From NCBI RefSeq assembly GCF_002077945.1, contig NZ_LVYD01000058.1, forward strand, positions 372,001-436,000: a stretch of DNA of 64,000 nucleotides, given 5' to 3'. The notes beneath the pieces are model-generated. The model had not been told where the DNA came from, did not search any database, and saw only the letters and a list, made by a program, of their open reading frames with translations. Shown here piece after piece: positions 1 through 9,347 of this stretch; the stretch's first letter is position 1, and the number at the start of each line of letters is the position of its first letter. The translations under genes and the position numbers were made by a program. Source of the stretch: Niastella vici (GTDB lineage: Bacteria > Bacteroidota > Bacteroidia > Chitinophagales > Chitinophagaceae).

Positions 1-2
1 AT

Positions 3-1847
3 AAAGGTGCCACTACGGGGTATGTAACCCTGGAGCTAAACACCTCTCTGATATTGCTTCCTGAAAATCCCATGCAACCAAGGTATGCTGATGACCGGGT
101 TGGGTATTTTACACAGAGAGTCCGGGATTTTGACAGAGATCCTCATGGAATAAAAAATGACGTTTATGTAACACGGTGGCGGCTTGAGCCGAAACCGGAG
201 GACATGGAAAAATATAAGCGCGGAGAATTAGTAGAACCTAAGAAACCTATAGTGTTTTATATTGACCCTGCAACGCCCAAAAAATGGGTACCTTATTTAA
301 TAGCGGGTGTTAATGATTGGCAGGTTGCATTTGAACAGGCAGGTTTTAAAAATGCTATTATTGCTAAGCCCGCACCTACAAAAGAAGAAGATTCTACCTG
401 GTCACTCGATGATGCGCGTTTTTCGGCTATTGTATATAAGCCCTCGGCCATCAGCAATGCAAGTGGTCCAAATGTGCATGATCCCAGGTCTGGGGAAATA
501 CTGGAAAGTCATATTAACTGGTATCATAATATAATGGATTTACTAAAAAAGTGGTATTTCATTCAGGCTTCACCCAATGACCTGCGCGCAAGAACAATAG
601 ATTTTCCGGATAGTCTGATGGGCGACCTGATCCGATTTGTATCCTCTCATGAGGTTGGACATACGCTAGGGCTGGCACACAATTTTGGCGCGAGCACCGC
701 CTATCCTGTAGAAAAATTGCGCGATAAAGAATGGGTAAAAATTAATGGACATTCTCCTTCCATCATGGATTATGCACGGTTTAATTATATTGCCCAGCCG
801 GGAGACGGTATAACCGGTTCTTTACTATATCCGAAAATAGGCGTTTACGATAAATGGGCTATTGAATACGGCTATAAATTAATTCCGGGAGCAAAAACTC
901 CTGATGCAGAATATGAAACGCTGGATAATTGGATCCTCGAAAAGGCAAAGGACCGGAAATACTGGTTTGGTGTTCAAACGATAAGTCAGTCAGATCCGCG
1001 GTCGCAGAGCGAAGACCTGGGCGATGATGCTGTTAAAGCCAGTTATTACGGGATACAAAATTTAAAGTATATTCTACCGCATTTAAATGAGTGGACGGCA
1101 AAACCCAGAGAAGGATATGGTGACCTGAGAATAATGTACAAAGAATTGCTTAACCAGTTTAATACTTATCTATATCATGTTGAACATAATATAGGCGGCT
1201 TTTATAAAACGCCAAAAGCAACAGAACAACAAGGGCCTGTTTTTGAGATAGTGCCCAAAAGCAAACAAAAGCAGGCTGTTCAGTTTTTAAATGATCAACT
1301 TTTTAATGCACCGCTGTGGTTGGCAGATTCATTTATTATGGCCCGCATACCAACCTTTGAGCTTCCTTCCTCGGTGGGTTTATTCAGTGCCAGTAACATT
1401 GATATTATTGGTAATATGCAAACGCGCATGATTAAAAGCCTTTTGGAGCTTACTAAATTGACGAAAATGGTAGAGGAAGAAGCGTTATATGGAGACAAGG
1501 CTTATAGCGTAATCGAATTATTGACAGACTTGCGTAAAACAATTTGGAAATCAATAGACATACATGCTCCAATAGATATGTACCAGCGCAATCTTCAGAA
1601 AGAGTATATTGATAGATTAGGGTTTTTATCAAAACCAACAGACCCTATGTTATTGTTTGTGCTCAGGCAGGCTAATATACGATATCCAGACCCATATTTT
1701 TCAGATGTATCAAGTATTGTAAGAGGTGAACTTATATTGTTGCAAACAAAAATTAAAGGCGCCATTCCGCTGATGAACGATAAAATCAGTTTATATCACT
1801 TGCGAGACTTGTCGAAAAGAATAGAACTGATCCTTAATCCGAAATAA
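3..1847 (+). CDS. Zinc-dependent metalloprotease, 5' truncated by window edge
   Basis: The frame is open from base 3 without a stop, so the gene begins outside the window and the TTG at base 54 is not its start. Residues here are counted from base 54. The zinc site HEVGHTLGLAHN lies at 199-210, with two His ligands, the catalytic Glu and a third His. A metzincin-type Met-turn (SIMDY, Met238) follows. The stretch before it (VFYIDPATPKKWVPYLIAGVN) and the long helical C-terminus match the large secreted Bacteroidota metalloproteases carrying DUF5117/DUF4953-type domains, which are normally about 800 residues or more; roughly 600 are present. It probably degrades proteins outside the cytoplasm. 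The substrate is unknown. Family call is confident; the exact domain names are from memory. Confidence 0.85.
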   Translation, partial: KGATTGYVTLELNTSLILLPENPMQPRYADDRVGYFTQRVRDFDRDPHGIKNDVYVTRWRLEPKPEDMEKYKRGELVEPKKPIVFYIDPATPKKWVPYLIAGVNDWQVAFEQAGFKNAIIAKPAPTKEEDSTWSLDDARFSAIVYKPSAISNASGPNVHDPRSGEILESHINWYHNIMDLLKKWYFIQASPNDLRARTIDFPDSLMGDLIRFVSSHEVGHTLGLAHNFGASTAYPVEKLRDKEWVKINGHSPSIMDYARFNYIAQPGDGITGSLLYPKIGVYDKWAIEYGYKLIPGAKTPDAEYETLDNWILEKAKDRKYWFGVQTISQSDPRSQSEDLGDDAVKASYYGIQNLKYILPHLNEWTAKPREGYGDLRIMYKELLNQFNTYLYHVEHNIGGFYKTPKATEQQGPVFEIVPKSKQKQAVQFLNDQLFNAPLWLADSFIMARIPTFELPSSVGLFSASNIDIIGNMQTRMIKSLLELTKLTKMVEEEALYGDKAYSVIELLTDLRKTIWKSIDIHAPIDMYQRNLQKEYIDRLGFLSKPTDPMLLFVLRQANIRYPDPYFSDVSSIVRGELILLQTKIKGAIPLMNDKISLYHLRDLSKRIELILNPK

Positions 1848-2048
1848 GGGAATAAATATAAATAACCTGTTTCCATGAATTAAGATCAGATCTTTAATAA
1901 ATGATATAGAATGACTGGATGAGATATAGGGAGGAGGTTGTGGTAAAAAAATGAACTGAAAATGATGTGTTTTTTGCTTGGCGATCGGGATGCATGTGAT
2001 CCGATTAAAATGCTTGCCCTGGTTAAGGATCACTCATTTTAATTGACT

Positions 2049-2135
2049 ATGAAAACCAGAAAGGATGATCGTCATTTTTCTCATGTGCCATTGGTTGCAC
2101 AAGGGGGTTTGTGTTTACTTACCCCCTTTTTTTAA
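2049..2135 (+). CDS. Possible 28-residue peptide encoded across a hairpin (doubtful)
   Basis: An ATG at 2049 opens a 28-codon frame that ends QGGLCLLTPFF and stops at TAA 2133-2135. The last ten codons are the hairpin 2101-2133. The same reading of the similar hairpin before the RteC gene (19280-19310) gives QGLFLLTLFF, in frame with that gene. The shared peptide may merely reflect the shared RNA structure. No ribosome binding site is evident. It could be a leader peptide, a relic or chance; probably not a gene on its own. The rest of the gap 1848-2350 is AT-rich and shows nothing else I can name. Confidence 0.15.
   Translation: MKTRKDDRHFSHVPLVAQGGLCLLTPFF
2101..2133 (+). terminator. Hairpin with T-run, terminator-like
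   Basis: Perfect 8-bp stem AAGGGGGT / ACCCCCTT with a 12-base loop (TTGTGTTTACTT), followed directly by T residues. It lies 250 bases after the metalloprotease stop. The same loop and stem recur before the RteC-domain gene near 19280, so this is either a terminator or a dispersed regulatory hairpin. Confidence 0.55.
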
Positions 2136-2350
2136 TCATAATAAAGTGTTCGATTTCTTAAAAAATATCTAGTACTATTTTCAAAATTTTATATTGATAA
2201 TCAACTCCCTCCACTTTCTGTATCGGGAAAACAGGACCATTCTTTTGTTTTTCGTTGTTTTCCTACCCGCTGCCGGCCAGGAAAAATATATAGCCCCGCT
2301 TATTACAGGCGAATTGGCAACACGGTGATTTCTATAAATCTGCTTTTTGC

Positions 2351-2980
2351 TTATACTTTATTGAACAGCTGTACCATCCTGGTGAGTTCAATTACATTCG
2401 AAACCTCCAGCTTCAACATAATTTTAGCCTTATGCGTGCTGATCGTTGAAATATGAAGAAAAAGCATCTCAGCAATTTCTTTAACATTTTTTCCTTCTAC
2501 CAGGTGATTCATGATCTCAAGCTCCCTGATAGTGAGGCAATCAAAAGGAGTGTTTGCCAGGTTGTCTTTATTCTCCAGGGTTAGTATATGCTTCATATCT
2601 GACCCAAGATATTTCCTGTTGTTCAGGATGGCAGCAATGCCAAGTCTGACCTCCGACGGCTCAGCTTCTTTATTTATAAATCCTTTCACACCCAGGGCGA
2701 GGTATCGCTTTGCATAAATGGCCACAGGGCTCATCGTGAAGATCATCACTTTCTGGTCGGGTCTATGGGTGAATATTTTTTTTAAGAGGAGCAATGAATC
2801 CATCGAAGGCATCGATATGTCTAGAATTACCAGGTCGTATTCTGTGCGCTGTATTTTTTCCCACACACAATTGCCGTTACTGCATTCATCTATTTCAGCA
2901 GTTGAGAACTCATCTTTTATTGTAAGGCCAAGCCCCCTTCTTACTATATGATGATCATCTGCAAGTAAAAATTTTATCAT
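2351..2980 (-). CDS. LuxR/NarL-type response regulator
   Basis: A 209-residue cytoplasmic regulator. The receiver domain (about 1-120) has the acidic pair Asp8-Asp9, the phospho-acceptor Asp54 (VILDISMPS), a Thr in IFTMSP and the conserved Lys of GFINKEAEP. The C-terminal third (about 145-190) is a LuxR-type helix-turn-helix beginning LTIRELEIMNHLVEGK, with recognition helix around ISTISTHKAKI. It starts 3 bases after the stop of the sensor kinase gene, so the two are transcribed together and should form one two-component system. The targets are unknown; the kinase's propeller-type sensor suggests an external ligand. Product type is secure; specificity cannot be read from sequence. Confidence 0.93.
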   Translation of the reverse strand: MIKFLLADDHHIVRRGLGLTIKDEFSTAEIDECSNGNCVWEKIQRTEYDLVILDISMPSMDSLLLLKKIFTHRPDQKVMIFTMSPVAIYAKRYLALGVKGFINKEAEPSEVRLGIAAILNNRKYLGSDMKHILTLENKDNLANTPFDCLTIRELEIMNHLVEGKNVKEIAEMLFLHISTISTHKAKIMLKLEVSNVIELTRMVQLFNKV

Positions 2981-2983
2981 ACG

Positions 2984-5900
2984 CTACGCCTTATTTTCAA
3001 AAGTTAAAGTTATTAAATTACCCTCGTCATTGCCCGAAACTATGTCGATTGTTCCCTGCAATTTGTTCAAAATTTCAAGAATGATCTTGTAGCCCCACCC
3101 CATGCCATGTTGGGAAGGATTATAACCTTTATCAAGAATACGTGCTACCAGTTCCTTATCCATACAACTACCGGTATCGGCTATGACGATGCGGGTGGTG
3201 AAAGCATCCTGAATGGCTTCAATTGTTATGGTTCCTTCGTAAGTATATTTATTGGCATTATCGGCCAGGTTTCTCAGAACCAGACTTAACAGGGTGGCAT
3301 CTGTATGCAGCGTAATAGATGACGGAACCAGGTTGCTAAAGGTGTTTTTTTGAATTTGGGCTCCCACTTCACATAAGGAAATAATTTCACTGACAATATC
3401 ACGCAACACTATTTTTTTCCGGTTGATCACAAATCCCTCTTTTTGCATATTGGTAAATACAAAAAAATCCTGGGTAAATTCATATATTTCATTGGTGGCA
3501 TTATCGAATTGAAACAAGGTCTGCGAGAGTTCTTTATCTGCTGATGTTTTATAATTATTGTACATGCGCCGGGCTAAAATTTGCAGGAACCGTAACGGCG
3601 ACCTTAGATCATGCAAAATAGCTGAGATCATTAACTCTTTTATCCGGTTGCTCTCAAATAATTGCATGGTTCTTTCATTCACCATTTGCTGCAGTAATTG
3701 CGCTCTTTTTACCTGGTAGTTATAGCGCAACCGGAAAAACAATAAAAATGTGCCAATTGCAAGTCCGCCCAACAGGCATTTGAACCACACCTGCTCATAC
3801 CAGTAGGGAAGTATGGTTAATTGGATCGTACTATAAGTATAGCGCGTATACGGAAGCTGGCTTCTGACAGTCAGCGTGTAATTGCCGCTGTTCAGGTTTG
3901 TTAATATGAGGTTACCGTCATCAGGTACGGGGTACCAATTATCGTTCAACTCCTTTATAGTATATTCAAGGTGCAGGTTGAACCTGTTGCCAAAATAAGG
4001 AGTCGAAATTTCAAAGATCAATTGATTGGAATCCCTTGTTAACTCCAGTTTGTTTTTCAATAGCAACCTTTTGTCATTTGCCTGTAAAAAGTCTACAAAT
4101 ATTGGTTTATCGGGCAAAGGGATATGTACGCTATCGGGGTTAAACCGTACCAAACCATCCAGCGAGGGTAATGAAAAAAAATGATCACTTGTTACAATAC
4201 CACAGGGTGTGCACCGGCCATTAAATTCATTGGTGCTAAATCCATACGATTTATCAACATAGTAATAATAAACGGACTGCTGTTGGCCGGCGGCATAATT
4301 ATCCAATTCTTTTTTTGCAACCCTGAACAGCCCTTTGTTAGTGGGTATCCAGAAATAACCTTGCTGGTCTTCCATGAAACAATGAGCGGTAACAAGGCTT
4401 TTCCGGGAGTCCATTGGCATTCTGATGAAATGGTCATTATAAAATTTATAAAAGCCTTGTCCATAGGTGCCTACCCAGATACTACTATCCTTTGCAACGT
4501 GGATGATCTCTATATTCATTTTTTCAAGGCCGCCAACCGGGCGCAACAAATGGTTCGATAAATCATAAGTAAATAAACCTGCCGAGGTTCCAATCCATAG
4601 ATTATTTCTACTCACTTCCCTCAGCGTTTGGATCTCTGCCTGCATGAGGTCGTTACCGTTCAGTAAAATAGTATCTTCTGTTCCGTGCCGCCTGAATACC
4701 TGGTGCTTGTTGCTGTAGATAATATCTTTATTGTCCCTTTCAATAATACCGGTAAGATAATGGCCCAGTGGTTTTAGGGTTACAAAAGAGGAAAGATGAA
4801 TATCGGTCCTTTTTAAGGAGTCAAATTCCGACAGCCAGATGGACCCATCGGAGGCCTGCAGCCAGGCCTGTTTGCCGAAATTATGTGTATCCGGAAAAAG
4901 AACATGATCGTTATTGTAATAATTGAGAATGCCGGTTGGAGTAAGTATTCGGGAGCCTGGTAACTCAATCTGCAAGGACTGGCTATTGGCAATAAACCTG
5001 GTATCGTTAAAAAAAAGCCGTTCAAATTCATGCAGTTTCAGCACATACAACCCATTTGTAAGCGTACCTATGTAAAGCGCCTGGTAGCCTTCGTCATAGA
5101 TCATGCATTTGATATCTTTTACAGGAATATCAGCTGCCAGTATTTTATAGTTTAATTCATTGTTGACCATTTTAAGCTGCAGAATAGTATCATTGCATAA
5201 CATAAGGGTGTGGCGGCCATCTCTCCTTGTTTTCAATGATGCCTGCACCGGATCGGGGTTTGCGGCGGCTGCCCTGATGAAAAACTGGCGCAGGTCGGGG
5301 GCATACCTGATATTGTTCTGCAATACGCCGTTTTTGTACGCATAAACGCGATATTGATCATCAATATAAAAATAAATATCGCCTGTTATGAATTGAAGCT
5401 TCAGTTTATGGCCGGTAATTTCATGCAGCTCCTTAATGGTGCGCGTGTTTTCATCGAGGAAATAACAAAGGCCGCCATCATAAAAGTAAGCCTGCCGTTC
5501 ATTCACCGTAATAGGTGCATAGCTTACAACCAGCTTATCGAACAGTTGTTTACAGGCAACGCCATAAGTATTGTAAAGACCATTATGAAAAAACAGGTGG
5601 TTGTTTGATGTCATGAATTGCCGATGGGGCCTGGCCGAACGAACACTATCTGTGGTGATCTGGTAATCATCGGTGGTCGTTAAAATATGCGTGCTGTCAA
5701 AAACCGGTTTAAAGAACAGCCGGTCTGTACCAGGTTCCCTTTGTGGCAGCGAATAATCATTCCACAAAAGAGCTGCACTGTTCTCCGTGTTGTATTCCCT
5801 GAAATTTTTACCATCAAACCGAACGATTCCCCATTTTGTGGCAAGCCAGAGAAACCCATTTTTGTCAAAGGCCATACCATTGATACTGTTCTGTGAAAGG

Positions 5901-6022
5901 CCATTATCACTGTTGTAATGGGTGATACTATACCGGTTCGTGGGAGTCTGCTCTTTTGACGGCAGCCATCGCAACAGGCAAAATACAAGCAATAACAGTG
6001 GCCTTAGCCGGTGGCTGTTCAT
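2984..6022 (-). CDS. Sensor histidine kinase with periplasmic beta-propeller and Y_Y_Y domain
   Basis: 1012 residues. An N-terminal signal/anchor is followed by two-component-regulator propeller repeats: YNSDNGLSQNSINGMAFDKNG and FLWLATKWGIVRFDG are the typical blade signature, repeated less clearly onward. A Y_Y_Y-type domain follows (about 640-730; PVPDDGNLILTNLNSGNYTL), then one membrane segment near 740-760. The kinase core has H804 in HDLRSP, an N box NLADNANKYT, and G boxes IADTG and GMGWGYKI. Unlike the hybrid sensors at 16 and 24 kb it carries no receiver or AraC domain; the receiver is the separate LuxR-type regulator 3 bases downstream. Divergent from the lipoprotein gene at 6201, across a 178-base AT-rich gap that must hold the promoters. 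Role: sensing an extracellular, probably polymer-derived signal. Confidence 0.93.
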   Translation of the reverse strand: MNSHRLRPLLLLVFCLLRWLPSKEQTPTNRYSITHYNSDNGLSQNSINGMAFDKNGFLWLATKWGIVRFDGKNFREYNTENSAALLWNDYSLPQREPGTDRLFFKPVFDSTHILTTTDDYQITTDSVRSARPHRQFMTSNNHLFFHNGLYNTYGVACKQLFDKLVVSYAPITVNERQAYFYDGGLCYFLDENTRTIKELHEITGHKLKLQFITGDIYFYIDDQYRVYAYKNGVLQNNIRYAPDLRQFFIRAAAANPDPVQASLKTRRDGRHTLMLCNDTILQLKMVNNELNYKILAADIPVKDIKCMIYDEGYQALYIGTLTNGLYVLKLHEFERLFFNDTRFIANSQSLQIELPGSRILTPTGILNYYNNDHVLFPDTHNFGKQAWLQASDGSIWLSEFDSLKRTDIHLSSFVTLKPLGHYLTGIIERDNKDIIYSNKHQVFRRHGTEDTILLNGNDLMQAEIQTLREVSRNNLWIGTSAGLFTYDLSNHLLRPVGGLEKMNIEIIHVAKDSSIWVGTYGQGFYKFYNDHFIRMPMDSRKSLVTAHCFMEDQQGYFWIPTNKGLFRVAKKELDNYAAGQQQSVYYYYVDKSYGFSTNEFNGRCTPCGIVTSDHFFSLPSLDGLVRFNPDSVHIPLPDKPIFVDFLQANDKRLLLKNKLELTRDSNQLIFEISTPYFGNRFNLHLEYTIKELNDNWYPVPDDGNLILTNLNSGNYTLTVRSQLPYTRYTYSTIQLTILPYWYEQVWFKCLLGGLAIGTFLLFFRLRYNYQVKRAQLLQQMVNERTMQLFESNRIKELMISAILHDLRSPLRFLQILARRMYNNYKTSADKELSQTLFQFDNATNEIYEFTQDFFVFTNMQKEGFVINRKKIVLRDIVSEIISLCEVGAQIQKNTFSNLVPSSITLHTDATLLSLVLRNLADNANKYTYEGTITIEAIQDAFTTRIVIADTGSCMDKELVARILDKGYNPSQHGMGWGYKIILEILNKLQGTIDIVSGNDEGNLITLTFENKA

Positions 6023-6200
6023 GGGTGTTAATCAGGTCATTAAGTGTTATAACAACAGTTCAATATTATAATTTTTTACTTATATATACAAATAGCTAAT
6101 TGTTTTTATACAACTAATACTAAGGAACAGCTTTTAAGAACGAACCACTTTTGCGGCGCGATGTCAAATCGCATTTACACAAATCAACAAAACGTACTTT

Positions 6201-6899
6201 ATGAATCGGAAGAATTGTTCTATGGTGTTTTTATGTGCGACGCTTTTGGTAATCAGTTGTTCAAAAGACGGATCAAATGGAAAAGATGGTACCAACGGTA
6301 CCAATGGTAAAACAGCTTTAACGAAAACTACAAAAGAACCGGCAGGTGCAAATTGTAAGTATGGAGGCACCAAATTTGAAACAGGGATAGATGCCAACAA
6401 TAACGGAATACTGGATAGTGATGAAGTGACTACCACCCAAACAAAATATGTATGCGATGGGGCCGGTGCTATTTACTCATCCTGGATCGATGTGAACGTG
6501 TCAGATACATTAACAAAATTGAACGAAGAGAAGAATTTTTATTTTAAGCAGTTATTACCTGCAACCGCATTAACTGCCGATATCGTGAATAAAGGAATCG
6601 TTTTGATGTATTATAAAAACATCAATGGTGTAATTTATCCTGTAGATAGAGATCCTGCCAATACAATAAGAGATACTGATAGTACCGGAAATGATTTTGT
6701 CTTTGGTCCGGGGTTTGTATTCAAAGAAAAATACCTGTCCTTTTTAGTAAGTGGTTGGAATATGATGGATAAAATTAATGGTAACGGGTCGGCAGTCCGC
6801 TATGTTTTGATCCCTGGTATGGTTCAGGGCCGCAGCATTGCTGATGTGAAGAAGATGCCTTATAGCAAAATGGCCAAATTATACAACATCGAGGATTAA
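6201..6899 (+). CDS. Putative lipoprotein with collagen-like Gly repeats and DUF7151-type segment
   Basis: 232 residues. A lipoprotein signal peptide ends in LLVISC, with the lipobox Cys at about residue 20. A short Gly-rich stretch (KDGSNGKDGTNGTNGK) follows, then GANCKYGGTKFETGIDANNN and ILDSDEV...YVCDG, the pattern of the DUF7151 domain common in secreted Bacteroidota proteins, which includes a calcium-binding-like Asp/Asn loop. The C-terminal ~130 residues (from SSWIDVNVSDTL) look like the beta-rich domain usually found with it. Function unknown; expected at the outer or inner membrane facing the periplasm. Monocistronic, with its own terminator directly after. ATG at 6201 is chosen because the signal peptide begins there. 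Confidence 0.8.
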   Translation: MNRKNCSMVFLCATLLVISCSKDGSNGKDGTNGTNGKTALTKTTKEPAGANCKYGGTKFETGIDANNNGILDSDEVTTTQTKYVCDGAGAIYSSWIDVNVSDTLTKLNEEKNFYFKQLLPATALTADIVNKGIVLMYYKNINGVIYPVDRDPANTIRDTDSTGNDFVFGPGFVFKEKYLSFLVSGWNMMDKINGNGSAVRYVLIPGMVQGRSIADVKKMPYSKMAKLYNIED

Positions 6900-6916
6900 A
6901 GAAACTGTAACTAACG

Positions 6917-6951
6917 AAGCCCGCTATAACACTATGTTGTAGCGGGCTTTC
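6917..6951 (+). terminator. Rho-independent terminator
   Basis: Perfect stem AAGCCCGCTA / TAGCGGGCTT with a short loop and following T residues, 17 bases after the stop of the DUF7151-type lipoprotein gene. Confidence 0.85.
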
Positions 6952-7005
6952 ATGTTCTGCCGGGGATCATAGAAAATTAGCTGTTAATAACCCAATATCC
7001 TTTAT

Positions 7006-8901
7006 ATGAAAGCTTCCAACCTATTATATGGGCTGATGCCGCTGATCATAGCATATACAACTGTACAGGCACAAAGCCCGCAGTCCCTGAAGTCGGTTTT
7101 GATTAACCTGGGGGAATCTTCCTGCGGTAATGGCTCACCAGAGCAACATTTACTTACTAATGTGTTCAGCAACAACCCGGCTTTACTGGAGGCCTGTGAT
7201 CCCGGATTGCCTTTGTATTGGGCATCCCTTGCCTACAATCCCAAATACCGGAAAGTTTACTTTGCCGATTACCACGCAGATTCTACGCTCTTTTATATGC
7301 TGGATTACAATTTTTCAGGAACGATCAGTTGTCCTGCGTCTGTTTCTCCCCTATTCAGTTACAAAAGTGGCATCATTTATTTTTGTTTCGACGAAGACGG
7401 CAACAACCTTAGCCTGTCCAACTATAACGGTCCTGCAGCCCAGGGTACTGTAAAAAGGATCGATTTTTTGACCGGCAATGATATTCCGGGAACGGAGAAA
7501 CTGATAAACTTTCCTCCCGGCAATGCACCTGGTTATTTTGGCGACGGCGATATTGTTAACCTACCTAACGGGCGGGTATTTGCCGTTTTGGGCGCAGGCC
7601 CCAGCCGGTTGTATGAATTTGTAAATTTAGACGGCCCGGGCAATGCCACTGCTGTTTATTTAAGTTCGCTGCCGCGTAACTGTTTTGGTATTGCTTATTT
7701 AGATGGCAACCTGTTAATGGCCGGCTATGATGGCAGCGGCTGTTATTATTATACCTGGGATATCAACAGCAACAGTTTAAGTGCTGAGGTTTCTTTTCCC
7801 CTGGGTAAAGGCACTACTGATCTCACACATTTAAACCTGGGCGCAGGTGTTGCCCAGGAATTGATTGGTGAAGTGCGGGTGAATGCCAATACTGCTGACA
7901 TTTTTTACAAAGTGTATCTTAAAAATAAAGGGAATTGCGATCTGGTCAATGCACAATTACAAAGCAGGCTTACAGATGTTTTCGGGCCTGGTAATGTAGT
8001 GAATGTACAGGCAAGATTTTCAAGCAACCCCGCAGGGCTCACCCTTAACCCTGCCTTTGATGGAATAACAGATGTTAACCTGTTAGCTCCCGGGCAAATA
8101 TTGCCCAACTATCCCACAGAGAATGACTCCCTGTCTATCATTGTTACGGTTCGTGCGACCAACCTGGTCATTGACCAGGTGTACCAGAGTTCAGTGATAG
8201 CCACCGGCCAGGTAGGCGCGGCATCAAACGTGCTTTCAGTGACTGATTCTTCAAACAATGGCAATGCCGCTAAAATAGATCCTGACCGAAACGGTGTTTC
8301 GGATGATGCAGGCGAAGGCATACCAACGCCTTACATGTTTAATGTTGTATTGGCATCAAAAGAATGGCAATTTAACGGCAACCTGCAAGAAAATACGGCC
8401 AGGTTACAATGGCGCCCTACCGGCCAGGCACCTGCAGTACGTTCTTTCGAATTGCAGCGAAGTACTGATGGCCTGCAATTTACAGATATTGCTTACAGGG
8501 CTCCTCAACCTGGCAACGAAGGCCTGTACACCGAAAGTGATGAGGTAGCCAATCTGCATGCGGCCAACGTTTATTATCGTTTAAAAATTATAGATAACAA
8601 CGGTTTTTATACATACAGCCATCTTGTAACGATGCATTTAAAAGAAGCAAACAACAACCTGAGCATGTTCCCTAATCCATTTACTGATTACATTTCACTG
8701 AAAGTGAATTCCAGCCAAAAAACGAAGCTCCGGATAACCATTTATGATGCAGCAGGAAGGGCATTAAAGAAACAACTTAATGATTTGCAGCCGGGTGATA
8801 ATATTATTATTGTAAGCGGACTGCAATTTCTTTCAAAGGGAACCTATATTTTAAAAACCCAAAGCGGCATGGAAACCTTTCAGTACAAACTTATTAAATA
8901 A
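7006..8901 (+). CDS. Secreted protein with T9SS type A sorting domain
   Basis: 631 residues. A signal peptide ends about residue 22 (YTTVQAQ). Residues ~25-290 have WD/propeller-like spacing (LYWASLAYNPKYRKVYFADY, FGIAYLDGNLLMAGYDG). Residues ~295-440 resemble a DUF11-type adhesive beta-domain ending in NGNAAKIDPDRNGVSDDAGE, a calcium-loop-like motif. The C-terminal ~80 residues (from LSMFPNPFTDYISLKV) are a type A sorting domain for T9SS export and surface attachment. No catalytic motif was recognised; it is likely structural or adhesive. A terminator hairpin follows. Start choice is fixed by the signal peptide. Confidence 0.82.
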   Translation: MKASNLLYGLMPLIIAYTTVQAQSPQSLKSVLINLGESSCGNGSPEQHLLTNVFSNNPALLEACDPGLPLYWASLAYNPKYRKVYFADYHADSTLFYMLDYNFSGTISCPASVSPLFSYKSGIIYFCFDEDGNNLSLSNYNGPAAQGTVKRIDFLTGNDIPGTEKLINFPPGNAPGYFGDGDIVNLPNGRVFAVLGAGPSRLYEFVNLDGPGNATAVYLSSLPRNCFGIAYLDGNLLMAGYDGSGCYYYTWDINSNSLSAEVSFPLGKGTTDLTHLNLGAGVAQELIGEVRVNANTADIFYKVYLKNKGNCDLVNAQLQSRLTDVFGPGNVVNVQARFSSNPAGLTLNPAFDGITDVNLLAPGQILPNYPTENDSLSIIVTVRATNLVIDQVYQSSVIATGQVGAASNVLSVTDSSNNGNAAKIDPDRNGVSDDAGEGIPTPYMFNVVLASKEWQFNGNLQENTARLQWRPTGQAPAVRSFELQRSTDGLQFTDIAYRAPQPGNEGLYTESDEVANLHAANVYYRLKIIDNNGFYTYSHLVTMHLKEANNNLSMFPNPFTDYISLKVNSSQKTKLRITIYDAAGRALKKQLNDLQPGDNIIIVSGLQFLSKGTYILKTQSGMETFQYKLIK

Positions 8902-9091
8902 GGTTAAATAATAGTTTAACCCTTCGTGGCATTCCCGGCTGGTAAATGCACTGGCCGGGGAATTTCTTTTTTCGAAAATCACTCAGTACGTCGGTGTTGT
9001 TACCAATTGAGTAGCTTTGTTCCTGTGCGTAGGTAACGCTACTTACTGCGAATACACATACCAGCATCAAATGAAATTTTAATTTGTTCAT
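8894..9091 (-). CDS. Possible small secreted peptide, 65 residues (doubtful)
   Basis: The N-terminus MNKLKFHLMLVCVFAVSSVTYA followed by QEQS is a convincing signal peptide. Only about 40 residues follow (YSIGNNTDVLSDFRKKKFPG...), and the C-terminus is read through the antisense of the terminator hairpin 8931-8973 and 8 bases into the end of the opposite gene. This looks like a signal peptide left from a truncated secreted protein gene, or a young small secreted protein. No family recognised. Confidence 0.35.
   Translation of the reverse strand: MNKLKFHLMLVCVFAVSSVTYAQEQSYSIGNNTDVLSDFRKKKFPGQCIYQPGMPRRVKLLFNLI
8931..8973 (+). terminator. Terminator after the type A sorting-domain protein
   Basis: ATTCCCGGC pairs with GCCGGGGAAT (one bulged G) around a loop TGGTAAATGCACTG, followed by TTTCTTTTTT. 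It lies about 30 bases after the stop at 8901. Confidence 0.65.
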
Positions 9092-9347
9092 TGTGTCTGG
9101 ATTAAAGGCAATGTATATTCCTTATAACTCCCGGCCTTACAAATTACATGTATATAAAATTGAAATAATAAAAAGAATTCATAATGATTAGATGATTAAA
9201 GAGAGTTACGTGCATACAGTTAACGATTTATCAATATCCAACTATTACTAGCAACCGATTTATACTAATGACTTATTGTTGTGGCGCCGTACTGTATGGT
9301 GTTTAAATGCTATACAGTCATATGTAAATCCAATAATCCGTAGAAAA

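Noticed and set aside
54..56. TTG at 54 as the metalloprotease start
   Set aside because: The frame stays open to the window edge and the family has a long N-terminal region, so the gene is cut rather than starting here.
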